A DNA stretch of 18,333 nucleotides from DATGQT01 sp033720695 (GCA_033720695.1 JAWWCA010000050.1:1-18333), one strand, 5' to 3'; positions 1-6,932 are shown, counted from the stretch's first letter. A program made the numbers and translations. The notes: a model not told the origin generated them from the sequence alone.

Positions 1-5
1 CGGGA

Positions 6-28
6 GAACGGCAGGGGCGACGCCGTTC
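6..28. repeat. Short hairpin element, copy 1
   Basis: A 7-bp inverted repeat (GAACGGC at 6-12, GCCGTTC at 22-28) encloses AGGGGCGAC. The same core, GGCAGGGGCGACG followed by CGCCGT, recurs at 5791-5811 between two convergent genes, which suggests a dispersed intergenic element. It is followed by only two T residues, so it is a weak candidate terminator for a plus-strand gene lying left of the window. Confidence 0.4.
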
Positions 29-44
29 TTGTCACGGCCCTGCT

Positions 45-80
45 AAAAAAGCATGCAGGGCCTCACGAGGAGGCCCTGCA
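45..80 (-). terminator. Intrinsic terminator downstream of fumC
   Basis: Read on the minus strand, an 11-bp perfect stem (80-70 pairing with 64-54; TGCAGGGCCTC on the plus strand at 54-64) with a 5-nt loop is followed by TGC and six T residues (50-45). This is a textbook rho-independent terminator. It lies about 150 nt beyond the fumC stop codon, so fumC would carry a long 3' untranslated region. A third complementary copy at 36-43 allows alternative pairing. Confidence 0.75.
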
Positions 81-124
81 CGACCCGCGACCACCAGCAC
101 GGGATTTTTGCCTGGAGATAGCAC

Positions 125-141
125 CCCCTCCAACGGAGGGG
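125..141. other. Short hairpin in the fumC 3' region
   Basis: A 7-bp perfect stem (CCCCTCC at 125-131, GGAGGGG at 135-141) with a 3-nt loop lies between the fumC stop and the distal terminator. No good T tract follows on either strand. I see no gene in 1-233; this hairpin, the terminator and the element at 6-28 are the only structures found there. Confidence 0.35.
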
Positions 142-233
142 TTCGTCGCTTTCGTGCGCGCGCCCGGAAAAGTTTCTCTCGGCAGCGAACCGGGGCTCTG
201 TTGGGATCGCCTCCCGCGGCCCTGGGTGCAGCG

Positions 234-1643
234 TCAGTCGCGGCCCGGGATGCCGGGCTCAGTCATCGAGCGCACGTCGAGCACGGCGTCGAGGCGGTCC
301 TCCGGGACGAGGTCGCGGTCGCGGAGGACGTCGCGGACGGAGCGGCCCTCGGCGGCGGCCTGCTTCGCCACCGTCGCCGCGGCGTCGTAGCCGATCTCGG
401 CGTTGAGCGCGGTGGCGATGGACGGGTTCTTCTCCAGCAGCTCGCGGCACCGCTCGCGGTCGGCCTCGATCCCCTCCACGGCGCGCGTGCGGAAGGCGTC
501 GCAGCCGCCGGCCAGGATCTGGATGCTCTCCAGCATGGCGTGGGCCATCACCGGCATCATCACGTTGAGCTCGAAGTTGCCGTGCTGGCCGCCGACGGTG
601 ACGGTGACAGCGTTGCCCATGACGCGGGCACACACCATCATCAGCGCCTCGCTCATGACCGGGTTCACCTTCCCCGGCATGATGGAGGAGCCGGGCTGGA
701 TGGCCGGGAAGCGGATCTCGGCGAGCCCGCTCGTCGGGCCGCTGGAGAGGTGGCGGAGGTCGTTGGCCACCTTCATCAGGCTCACGGCGAGGGTGTTGAG
801 CGTGCCGGCGGCGCTGACGTAGGCGTCCTTGGCGCTCTGCGCCTCGAAGTGGTTCTCGGCCTCACGGAACGTCACGCCGGTCGCGTCCGCGAGGTATCCG
901 ATCGCCGTCTCGGGGAAGTCGGGGTGGCGGTTGATGCCGGTCCCGACGGCGGTCCCGCCGAGGGCGAGCTCGGCCAGCTCCTCGCTCGCGGCGCGGACGC
1001 GGGCGAGGCCCTTGCGCACCTGCGCCGCGTAGCCGCCGAACTCCTGCCCGAGGCGGACGGGCGTGGCGTCCATGAGGTGCGTCCGCCCGCTCTTGAGCAC
1101 GTCGTCGAACGCCTCGGCCTTCGCCTCGAGGGCCTCGGCCAGCCGCGCCAGCGCCGGCACCAGCTCCTCCTCGATCGCCAGGCGCGCGGCCACGTGCATC
1201 GCCGTGGGGATCACGTCGTTCGACGACTGCCCCATGTTGACGTCGTCGTTGGGGTGGATCGCCTGGCCGGCGGCCTCGGAGGCGAGGTGGGCGAGCACCT
1301 CATTCGCGTTCATGTTTGTGCTCGTGCCGGAGCCTGTCTGGAAGATGTCGAGCGGGAACTGGTCGTCGTGGTCGCCGCGGCGGACGGCCTCGGCAGCGTC
1401 GCGGATGGCGGCGGCCTTGTCGGCGGGGAGGAGCCCGAGGTCGGCGTTGGCGCGGGCGGCGGCGGCCTTGACGGCGCCGAGGGCCTCGATGAACCGGCGC
1501 GGGAAGCGGAGGTCGGAGATGGGGAAGTTCTCCTTCGCGCGCTGGGTCTGCGCTCCGTAGAGGGCGTCGGCGGGGACGCGGACCTCGCCGAGGGAGTCCT
1601 TCTCCAGGCGGGTGCCGGCGGTGTCGATGGGGGAGTCAGCCAT
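234..1643 (-). CDS. fumC: Class II fumarate hydratase
   Basis: The 469-residue product interconverts fumarate and L-malate in the cytoplasmic TCA cycle, using the iron-independent homotetrameric enzyme of the aspartase/fumarase superfamily. The superfamily signature GSSIMPGKVNP is at residues 318-328. Other conserved blocks are TGSGTSTNMN (103-112), SSND (140-143) and GRTHLMDATP (186-195), which includes H189 in the place of the catalytic-region histidine of E. coli FumC. Length matches the family (about 465). The Gly in MPGK and the context GNFELNV favour fumarase over aspartase. The ATG at 1643 gives the normal N-terminus; the frame stays open upstream, but that stretch is antisense to the membrane protein and panC. 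A possible -7 box lies 32 nt upstream. The gene stands alone, divergent from the panCD operon, and ends at a strong terminator. Confidence 0.96.
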   Translation of the reverse strand: MADSPIDTAGTRLEKDSLGEVRVPADALYGAQTQRAKENFPISDLRFPRRFIEALGAVKAAAARANADLGLLPADKAAAIRDAAEAVRRGDHDDQFPLDIFQTGSGTSTNMNANEVLAHLASEAAGQAIHPNDDVNMGQSSNDVIPTAMHVAARLAIEEELVPALARLAEALEAKAEAFDDVLKSGRTHLMDATPVRLGQEFGGYAAQVRKGLARVRAASEELAELALGGTAVGTGINRHPDFPETAIGYLADATGVTFREAENHFEAQSAKDAYVSAAGTLNTLAVSLMKVANDLRHLSSGPTSGLAEIRFPAIQPGSSIMPGKVNPVMSEALMMVCARVMGNAVTVTVGGQHGNFELNVMMPVMAHAMLESIQILAGGCDAFRTRAVEGIEADRERCRELLEKNPSIATALNAEIGYDAAATVAKQAAAEGRSVRDVLRDRDLVPEDRLDAVLDVRSMTEPGIPGRD

Positions 1644-1675
1644 GTTGGGGATGGGGGTGGGGGAGGGGAGCCGGG

Positions 1676-1682
1676 CAAGATC
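1676..1682 (-). promoter_or_regulatory. Possible -7 box of fumC
   Basis: On the minus strand GATCTTGCCCGG resembles the TAGCTTGCCCG box before the thiolase gene and sits 32 nt before the fumC ATG. The TA dinucleotide is GA here and no TTG-type -33 element was found, so this is a weak call based on similarity to the other boxes in the window. Confidence 0.25.
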
Positions 1683-1759
1683 CGGCAGGAGACGGGGCCC
1701 GGCATCGGCCGTGAGGCGGATCCACCGGGATTTCCAGCGGCCCTCTCCGGCGCGCGGGC

Positions 1760-1767
1760 GATATTCC
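1760..1767 (+). promoter_or_regulatory. Possible -7 box of the membrane protein/panCD operon
   Basis: GATATTCC lies 20 nt before the proposed GTG start of the small membrane protein and resembles the TAGATTCC box before the SDR gene at 6933. No clear upstream element was found. It is listed mainly because its spacing agrees with the GTG start. Confidence 0.22.
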
Positions 1768-1787
1768 GGCGGCCCCTCCTCCCGCTC

Positions 1788-2183
1788 GTGTTCTACGCGC
1801 TCTTCGCTGTCCAGCTCGCCGTCGCCCTCGGGGCGTCGCTCGTCGCGGCCCTGCTCTTCGACCGCGCGACGGGGGCGGTCTTCGTGCGGAGCTTCGGCGA
1901 GGCGGTGGGGCGCGGGTGGCGGTGGCTGGTCCGGTTCGCCGTCGTGGTGGTGGGCGTCGCGAGCGGCGTCCGGGTCTACGAGCTGGAGCGCTACGCCGCC
2001 GAGGGCGGGCCGGTCCTGAATGGCGCCGAGTGGCTGCTGGCCGTCTACCGCTCGGCCCTCGGGGCATTGGAGAGCGTCGTGTGGGCGCTGCTCCTGTTCT
2101 TCCTCGTGATCCTCTTCATCGCCCTCCTGGGCCGCCGCGCCGGCTCGCCGGGCGAGCCGGCGGCGGGCCCGCCCGCCCCCTGA
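1788..2183 (+). CDS. Small three-helix membrane protein, function unknown
   Basis: The 131-residue product has three hydrophobic stretches: about residues 1-23 (starting MFYALFAVQL), 46-62 (WLVRFAVVVVGVASG) and 100-122 (VVWALLLFFLVILFIALLG). A charged tail rich in Ala, Gly and Pro follows. I recognise no family. Hydrophobic, uninterrupted sequence and tight linkage to panC (3 nt from its stop to the panC ATG) argue that it is real. No ATG, GTG or TTG occurs in this frame in the bases just upstream, so the GTG at 1788 is the only reasonable start; the upstream open frame is antisense to fumC. As the first gene of a panC-panD operon it could be related to pantothenate or beta-alanine transport, but it has too few helices for a typical transporter, so this is speculation. 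Confidence 0.62.
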   Translation: MFYALFAVQLAVALGASLVAALLFDRATGAVFVRSFGEAVGRGWRWLVRFAVVVVGVASGVRVYELERYAAEGGPVLNGAEWLLAVYRSALGALESVVWALLLFFLVILFIALLGRRAGSPGEPAAGPPAP

Positions 2184-2186
2184 CCG

Positions 2187-3074
2187 ATGGAGCGGTTCCA
2201 CACCGTCGCTGCCATGCAGGCGCACGCCGACACCGCCCGCGCGGCCGGCCAGCGCCTCGCCCTCGTCCCCACGATGGGCGCGCTCCACGAAGGCCACCTC
2301 GCCCTCGTCGAGGCGGCCAAGCAGCGGGCGGACCACGTGACCGTCTCCATCTTTGTCAACCCGACGCAGTTCGCGCCGGGCGAGGACTACGCCCGCTACC
2401 CCCGCACGCTCGACGCCGACGCCGAGGCGCTCGCCGATGCCGGGGGCGTGGACGTCGTCTTCGCGCCGGACGCGGAGGAGGTCTACCCGTTCGGGCTTCC
2501 GCCCTACACGACCGTGGGCGTGCGTGACCTCGACCGGCACCTCTGCGGCGCCTTCCGGCCGGGCCACTTCGAGGGTGTCGCGACGGTCGTCGCCAAGCTG
2601 TTCCTCGCGTGCCGCCCCCACCTCGCCGTCTTCGGGGAGAAGGACGCGCAGCAGCTCGCCATCCTCCGGCGGATGACCGCCGAGCTCCGCTTCGGCATCG
2701 AGGTCGTCGGCCACCCCATCGTGCGCGAGGCCGACGGCCTCGCGCTCTCGTCGCGCAACCGGTACCTCACCGATGAGGAGCGGCGGCAGGCCGTCGTGCT
2801 CTCGGAGGCGCTGGCCGTGGCGCGCGCGGCCGTGGACGGGGGGGAACGGCGCGCTGCGCCTCTCGTTGACGCGATGCGGGAGGCGGTGGCGCGGGCGCCG
2901 CTCGCGCGCCTCCAGTACGCCGAGGTCGTCGACGCCGAGACGCTCCAGCCCGTCGAGGTCCTCGCCCCCGGTCGCTACCTTGCCGCCCTCGCCGCTCACC
3001 TCGGCGGCACCCGCCTCATCGACAACACGACCCTGGAGATCGGGCCCGACGGGCTCGCTCCCGAGAACCGATGA
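2187..3074 (+). CDS. panC: Pantothenate synthetase (pantoate-beta-alanine ligase)
   Basis: The 295-residue product joins D-pantoate and beta-alanine with ATP to make pantothenate, the vitamin precursor of CoA, in the cytoplasm. The nucleotidyltransferase HIGH-type motif is in PTMGALHEGH (residues 28-37). FVNPTQF (56-62), EKDAQQ (151-156) and the KMSKS-equivalent SSRN (188-191) are all present, so the active site looks complete. Length is normal for the family (about 280-300). The ATG lies 3 nt after the membrane-protein stop, and the gene overlaps panD by ATGA. It therefore sits in an operon with the enzyme that makes its beta-alanine substrate. No panB or panE is in the window. Confidence 0.97.
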   Translation: MERFHTVAAMQAHADTARAAGQRLALVPTMGALHEGHLALVEAAKQRADHVTVSIFVNPTQFAPGEDYARYPRTLDADAEALADAGGVDVVFAPDAEEVYPFGLPPYTTVGVRDLDRHLCGAFRPGHFEGVATVVAKLFLACRPHLAVFGEKDAQQLAILRRMTAELRFGIEVVGHPIVREADGLALSSRNRYLTDEERRQAVVLSEALAVARAAVDGGERRAAPLVDAMREAVARAPLARLQYAEVVDAETLQPVEVLAPGRYLAALAAHLGGTRLIDNTTLEIGPDGLAPENR

Positions 3075-3556
3075 CGATCACGCTCTTCAAGGGGAAGCTC
3101 CACCGCCTCACCGTCACCGAGGCCGACCTCTACTACGAGGGCTCGATCACGCTCGACGCCGAGCTGCTGGAGGCGGCGGGCATCGTGCCCTACGAGCGCG
3201 TGCAGGTGGTCAACGTCAACAACGGCGCGCGGCTGGAGACCTACACGATCCCGGGCGAGAAGGGGAGCCGCGTGGTCTGCCTCAACGGCCCCGCCGCCCG
3301 CCTCTGCGCCCCCGGCGACGAGATCATCGTGATCGCCTACGCCGACCTGACGCCGGAGGAGGCCGAAGCGCACCGCCCCCGCGTCGTGCTCGTCGACAAG
3401 AACAACGACCCGACGGAGACGCTCGATCTCGACGGGACGCCCATCGACGAGCCCAACGAACCGGGCGTCACCGACGCCATCGACCTCCGCGAGCTCGACC
3501 ACGCCGTCTGGGCGCCCCGCTGGCGCCGCCGCGGGTCGGGCCGCCGCCGCCGGTAG
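3071..3556 (+). CDS. panD: Aspartate 1-decarboxylase proenzyme, with C-terminal extension
   Basis: The product (161 residues) decarboxylates L-aspartate to beta-alanine for PanC. It is a pyruvoyl enzyme, made as a proenzyme that cleaves itself between Gly24 and Ser25 (YYEGS, residues 21-25). Thr57 and Tyr58 (ETYTIPGE) and Asn72 (LNGPAARL) stand at the canonical positions. The start overlaps the panC stop by 4 nt, indicating translational coupling. The catalytic domain ends near residue 118, and typical family members are about 115-140 residues long. Here an acidic linker follows, then a strongly basic end, RWRRRGSGRRRR (about 150-161). The tail lies in very GC-rich CCG/CGC-repetitive DNA, so it may be a late extension of the frame. 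A strong terminator follows. Confidence 0.96.
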   Translation: MTITLFKGKLHRLTVTEADLYYEGSITLDAELLEAAGIVPYERVQVVNVNNGARLETYTIPGEKGSRVVCLNGPAARLCAPGDEIIVIAYADLTPEEAEAHRPRVVLVDKNNDPTETLDLDGTPIDEPNEPGVTDAIDLRELDHAVWAPRWRRRGSGRRRR

Positions 3557-3582
3557 CGGCCTCCGAGGCGGGGCGACCGAGC

Positions 3583-3609
3583 CGCCCGGCGCCCGGCGCC
3601 GGGCGTTTT
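3583..3609 (+). terminator. Intrinsic terminator of the panCD operon
   Basis: A 10-bp perfect stem (CGCCCGGCGC at 3583-3592, GCGCCGGGCG at 3596-3605) with a 3-nt loop is followed by TTTT (3606-3609) and then CATTC. It lies 26 nt after the panD stop codon and before the thiolase promoter region. Confidence 0.8.
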
Positions 3610-3644
3610 CATTCGGGCTGAACCCGCCGCGCGCCCCGCCCCGG

Positions 3645-3651
3645 TAGCTTG
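3645..3651 (+). promoter_or_regulatory. Possible -7 box of the thiolase-hbd unit
   Basis: GGTAGCTTGCCCG fits the TAnnTTTG-type -7 element of the Bacteroidota/FCB group, and lies 32 nt before the thiolase ATG and after the panCD terminator. No convincing TTTG -33 element is seen 19-21 nt upstream. Confidence 0.4.
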
Positions 3652-3683
3652 CCCGCCCCGACCCTCCCACCCCCGTTCTCCCG

Positions 3684-4862
3684 ATGCCCTCGTCCGTCAT
3701 CCTCTCCGCTGCGCGCACGCCCGTCGGCTCTTTCGGCGGCGCGCTCTCGTCCGTCCCCGCCCCGCACCTCGGCGCCACGGCCATCCAGGGAGCGCTCGAG
3801 CGCGCGGGCGTCGCGCCCGACCAGGTGAGCGAGGTGCTCATGGGCTGCGTCGTCACCGCCGGCGTCGGGCAGGCCCCGGCGCGGCAGGCCGCCATCCACG
3901 CCGGCGTGCCGGACGCCGTCCCCTGCATGACCGTCAACAAGGTCTGCGGCAGCGGCATGAAGACGGTCCTCCTCGCCGACCAGTCCATCCGCGCGGGCGA
4001 CAACGACGTCGTCGTGGCCGGCGGCATGGAGAACATGAGCCAGGCTCCGTTCCTCCTCGACAAGGCCCGCTACGGCTACGGCTACGGCAACGGAACCCTC
4101 GTCGACGCCCTCTTCCACGACGGCCTCCGTGACGCCTACGACGGCAACGCGATGGGCGTGGCCGCCGACCTCTGCGGCGAGACGTGCAGCGTCCCCCGCG
4201 AGGCGCAGGACGACTTCTCCATCGAGAGCTACACGCGCGCGCAGGCCTCGGTCGAGAACGGCGCGTTCGCGCAGGAGATCGTGCCAGTGACGGTCAAGGG
4301 CCGGAAGGGCGACACCGTCGTGGAGACCGACGAGGAGCCGTTCAAGACCAACTTCGACAAGATCCCGCAGCTCCGGCCTGTGTTCACGAAGGAGGGAACG
4401 GTGACGGCCGCGAACGCGAGTACCATCAACGACGGTGCCGCCGCGCTCGTCGTGGCCTCCGACGCCTGGGCCGAGGCCCACGGCAAGACCCCGCTCGCCC
4501 GCATCGTCGCCACGGCGCAGCACTCGCAGAAGCCGGTCGAGTTCACGACGGCCCCCATCGGCGCCATCGAGAAGGTGCTCGAGAAGGCCAGGCTGACCCT
4601 CGACGACATCGACCTCTTCGAGATCAACGAGGCCTTCGCCGTCGTGGCCCTCGCGGCGCAGGACGCCCTCGGCATCTCGCACGACAAGCTCAACGTCCGC
4701 GGCGGCGCCGTGGCCGTCGGCCACCCCATCGGCGCCTCCGGCGCCCGCATCCTCACGACGCTCCTCTACGCGATGGAGGAGCGGGGCGCGACGCGCGGGC
4801 TCGCCGCCATCTGCATCGGCGGCGGCGAGGCGACGGCCCTCATCGTGGAACGTGACGCGTGA
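3684..4862 (+). CDS. Acetyl-CoA C-acetyltransferase (thiolase)
   Basis: The 392-residue thiolase condenses two acetyl-CoA to acetoacetyl-CoA, or runs in reverse during degradation. The acyl-accepting cysteine is C88 in NKVCGSGMK. The C-terminal catalytic set is complete: NEAFA (from N315), GHPIGASGAR with H347, and CIGGGEA with C377. Length matches the family exactly. The ATG at 3684 gives the usual start, SSVILSAARTPVGSF. The 3' end is unusual: the last codons (ERDA and stop) are written in CGTGAC heptad repeats that continue into the spacer. The next gene, 3-hydroxybutyryl-CoA dehydrogenase, uses its product, so the pair probably works in short-chain acyl-CoA metabolism. Biosynthetic versus beta-oxidation use cannot be decided from sequence. 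Confidence 0.96.
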   Translation: MPSSVILSAARTPVGSFGGALSSVPAPHLGATAIQGALERAGVAPDQVSEVLMGCVVTAGVGQAPARQAAIHAGVPDAVPCMTVNKVCGSGMKTVLLADQSIRAGDNDVVVAGGMENMSQAPFLLDKARYGYGYGNGTLVDALFHDGLRDAYDGNAMGVAADLCGETCSVPREAQDDFSIESYTRAQASVENGAFAQEIVPVTVKGRKGDTVVETDEEPFKTNFDKIPQLRPVFTKEGTVTAANASTINDGAAALVVASDAWAEAHGKTPLARIVATAQHSQKPVEFTTAPIGAIEKVLEKARLTLDDIDLFEINEAFAVVALAAQDALGISHDKLNVRGGAVAVGHPIGASGARILTTLLYAMEERGATRGLAAICIGGGEATALIVERDA

Positions 4863-4915
4863 CACGTGACGGAGCAGCGCTTTAGCCAATCACGCATCCC
4901 GGATCACGCGTCACG
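4851..4915. repeat. Inverted heptad-repeat spacer
   Basis: Three CGTGAC(G/A) heptads in a row (4851-4871) are followed after a 20-nt gap by heptads of the reverse-complement type: TCACGCA (4890-4896), one degenerate unit (TCCCGGA), TCACGCG (4904-4910) and TCACGAC (4911-4917). The outer parts form a perfect 12-bp inverted repeat: CGTGACGCGTGA at 4851-4862 and TCACGCGTCACG at 4904-4915. The left arm includes the thiolase stop codon and the right arm ends 3 nt before the hbd ATG. It may fold between the two genes or be a recombination product. Confidence 0.7.
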
Positions 4916-4918
4916 ACC

Positions 4919-5764
4919 ATGAACGTCACCGTTATCGGCGCGGGCACGATGGGCAACGGCATCGCCCACGTCTTCGCGCAGCGCGGCCACGCCGTCACCC
5001 TCGTCGACGTGGACGAGGTGCGCCTCGAGGCCGCCCTCGCCACGATCGGCAAGAACCTCGACCGGCAGGTCAAGAAGGAGCTCCTCACCGAGGAGGAGAG
5101 GGCCGACACCCTCGGCCGCCTCACGACCGGCACCGACCTCGCGGCCGGCGTCGCCGCGGCCGACCTCGTGGTGGAGGCCGCGACGGAGAACCCGGCCGTC
5201 AAGGCCGACCTCTTCCGCCAGGCCGACGCCGCCGCGCCCGACGCCGCCGTCCTCGCCACCAACACCTCGTCGATCTCGATCACCGAGATCGCCGCGGCCA
5301 CGGCGCGGCCCGAGCAGGTCATCGGGATGCACTTCTTCAACCCCGTCCCGGTGATGAAGCTGGTCGAGGTGGTGCGCGGGCTGGCGACGAGCCAGGAGAC
5401 CTTCGAGACCGTCCGCGACCTCGCCGAGAGCCTCGGCAAGACGCCCGTCGAGGTCAACGACTTCCCCGGCTTCGTCTCGAACCGGATCCTCATGCCGATG
5501 ATCAACGAGGCCGTCTACTGCGTGATGGAGGGGGTCGCCGAGCCGGAGGCCATCGACACCGTGATGCGCCTCGGGATGGCGCATCCGATGGGGCCGCTCA
5601 CGCTCGCCGACTTCATTGGGCTCGACGTGTGCCTCTCCATCATGGAGGTGCTGCACCGCGAGCTGGGCGACGCGAAGTACCGCCCGTGTCCGCTCCTCCG
5701 CAAGATGGTGGCGGCCGGCCGCCTCGGCCGGAAGTCGGGCCAGGGCTTCTACGCCTACGAGTAG
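4919..5764 (+). CDS. hbd: 3-hydroxybutyryl-CoA dehydrogenase
   Basis: The 281-residue enzyme reduces acetoacetyl-CoA to (S)-3-hydroxybutyryl-CoA with NAD(P)H, or the reverse. The Rossmann dinucleotide motif GAGTMG is at residues 7-12. The catalytic set of the 3-hydroxyacyl-CoA dehydrogenase family is visible: S117 (NTSS), H138 (MHFFNPVP), E150 and N188 (DFPGFVSNR). The C-terminal dimerisation domain ends in GRKSGQGFYAYE as usual. It is a stand-alone Hbd/PaaH-type protein without the crotonase half of FadB. It follows thiolase by 56 nt of repeat-containing spacer, and the two probably share a transcript. No crotonase or acyl-CoA dehydrogenase is nearby. Confidence 0.95.
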   Translation: MNVTVIGAGTMGNGIAHVFAQRGHAVTLVDVDEVRLEAALATIGKNLDRQVKKELLTEEERADTLGRLTTGTDLAAGVAAADLVVEAATENPAVKADLFRQADAAAPDAAVLATNTSSISITEIAAATARPEQVIGMHFFNPVPVMKLVEVVRGLATSQETFETVRDLAESLGKTPVEVNDFPGFVSNRILMPMINEAVYCVMEGVAEPEAIDTVMRLGMAHPMGPLTLADFIGLDVCLSIMEVLHRELGDAKYRPCPLLRKMVAAGRLGRKSGQGFYAYE

Positions 5765-5790
5765 GCGCCTACGACAGGGTCCGAACCAGC

Positions 5791-5817
5791 GGCAGGGGCG
5801 ACGTACGCCGTCGCCCC
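5791..5817. repeat. Short hairpin element, copy 2, between convergent genes
   Basis: GGCAGGGGCGACG (5791-5803) shares its sequence with the element at 11-22. Here GGGGCGACG (5795-5803) pairs with CGTCGCCCC (5809-5817), giving a 9-bp stem with a 5-nt loop. It sits between the convergent hbd and lipoprotein genes. There is no T tract on either strand, so it could be a factor-dependent or weak bidirectional terminator or a REP-like element. Confidence 0.5.
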
Positions 5818-5858
5818 CGCGCTTCGAGAGGCCGAACCTCGAGAGGTCTCGCGGGGCC

Positions 5859-6791
5859 TCAGCCGGTGAGCTGGAACGTCAGGTTCCGGAGGAAGGTGTT
5901 CGAGCCGTTGGCATCCTCCCAGGCCGCGTCGAGGTAGTAGATCGCGTTCTCGACGAAGAGGTTGTTCGCAGAGCCCTCGCTCACCTGGATCCCCACGCCG
6001 AACCCGTTGAGGAGGTTGCCCTGCACGCGGTCGCCCGACGGCCCCTCCGGGTCGGTCGTGTCGGGGGCGGGGTTGTAGCAGATGCCGAGGAGGCCGAACG
6101 CGCCCGCCGTGGCGCTGTTGCCGATGAGGTAGTTGCTCATGCTGCCGGGGCCGCGCACGAAGAGGCCAAGGTTGGTGTCCGTCGTCTGGTTGCCGAAGAC
6201 GCGGGAGCCCCGGCTGTTGACGAGCAGGACGCCGATCTGGGGCGGGATGCCGTTGGGCGGGTCGGCGAACTCGTCGCCGCCGACGACCTCGACGCCGGTC
6301 ACGGCGACGCGCACGGACCCGGAGAGGGCGACGCCGACGCCGAAGGTCTCGAGCGTCCCGCCGCGCACGACGACGCGCCGCGCGCCCTCGACCACGACGC
6401 CGCGCCCAAGCTTGTTGCCGGGGCCGGTGAGGGTGTGGGTGCCGAGGTCGAGGAACACCCCGTCGGCTTCGATCACGATGGCGTCGGCGGCGGTGCCGGC
6501 GGGGAGGCTGAAGTCCTGCGCCACGGCGTAGACGCCCGACTCGGTGATGACCGTCGGGCCGGTGATGGCCTGGATCGCCTCGCCGGCGCTGGCCGCGAAG
6601 GCCGCCGCGTCGGCGACGTCCTCGGACGCGTCGGCGTCGATCTGGTCGTCGAGGAGGGCGGCGAAGGCGTCGCCCTCGGGGGCGGCGGTCTGGAGGGGGT
6701 CGGGGCCCGTGAGGCCGCCGTCGTCGCAGCCGACGAGGGTGAGGGCGACGAGGAGGGCGCCGAGAGAGAGGCGCAGGGACAGGCGAGACAT
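5859..6791 (-). CDS. Beta-helix lipoprotein
   Basis: The 310-residue product starts with a type II signal peptide: basic MSRLSLRLS, a hydrophobic core, then lipobox LVGC with the lipidated Cys at residue 22. It is therefore predicted to be anchored in the membrane. From about residue 75 it shows short repeats that look like right-handed beta-helix coils, with recurring Val/Gly/Asn positions such as GVFLDLGTHTLTG, GVVVEGARRVVVRGG and NNLFVENAIYY. This is the layout of NosD/pectate-lyase-like proteins. No catalytic residues of a specific lyase were recognised, so substrate and function are unknown. The gene stands alone, convergent with hbd and divergent from the SDR gene. The ATG at 6791 is fixed by the signal peptide. 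Confidence 0.83.
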   Translation of the reverse strand: MSRLSLRLSLGALLVALTLVGCDDGGLTGPDPLQTAAPEGDAFAALLDDQIDADASEDVADAAAFAASAGEAIQAITGPTVITESGVYAVAQDFSLPAGTAADAIVIEADGVFLDLGTHTLTGPGNKLGRGVVVEGARRVVVRGGTLETFGVGVALSGSVRVAVTGVEVVGGDEFADPPNGIPPQIGVLLVNSRGSRVFGNQTTDTNLGLFVRGPGSMSNYLIGNSATAGAFGLLGICYNPAPDTTDPEGPSGDRVQGNLLNGFGVGIQVSEGSANNLFVENAIYYLDAAWEDANGSNTFLRNLTFQLTG

Positions 6792-6825
6792 ACGGACGGG
6801 GGGTGGAAGGTGTGAATGAGACGGG

Positions 6826-6838
6826 GTGCCGACGGCAC
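6826..6838. promoter_or_regulatory. Possible operator palindrome
   Basis: GTGCCGACGGCAC is a perfect palindrome around a central A, 35 nt upstream of the lipoprotein start in the divergent spacer to the SDR gene. A second small palindrome, GGTGTAACACC, is at 6902-6912. Either could be a regulator site or chance in GC-rich DNA. Confidence 0.2.
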
Positions 6839-6932
6839 GTCTGAAGAATCGGGCGGGCGGGATCGCCGTCCCTCACGGACGCGTCACGCGGGAATCACAA
6901 GGGTGTAACACCGGCCCCCCACGAGGACGGGG

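Noticed and set aside
1..46. Possible C-terminus of a plus-strand gene ending at TAA 44-46
   Set aside because: Only 14 codons are visible and they carry no recognisable sequence; the hairpin at 6-28 suggests intergenic DNA.
108..1787. Long plus-strand frame leading into the small membrane protein
   Set aside because: It is the antisense shadow of fumC, with the Gly/Val/Ala/Glu/His-rich composition typical of such frames. Only the hydrophobic part after 1788 looks like protein.
1644..2999. A continuous minus-strand frame that would extend FumC upstream to 921 residues
   Set aside because: The added part is antisense to the membrane-protein and panC genes, is low-complexity Arg/Glu/Gly-rich, and FumC has a normal start at 1643.
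5616..6815. 399-codon plus-strand frame across hbd and the lipoprotein gene
   Set aside because: It crosses the end of a real gene and is then antisense to the lipoprotein; composition is that of a GC-rich shadow frame.
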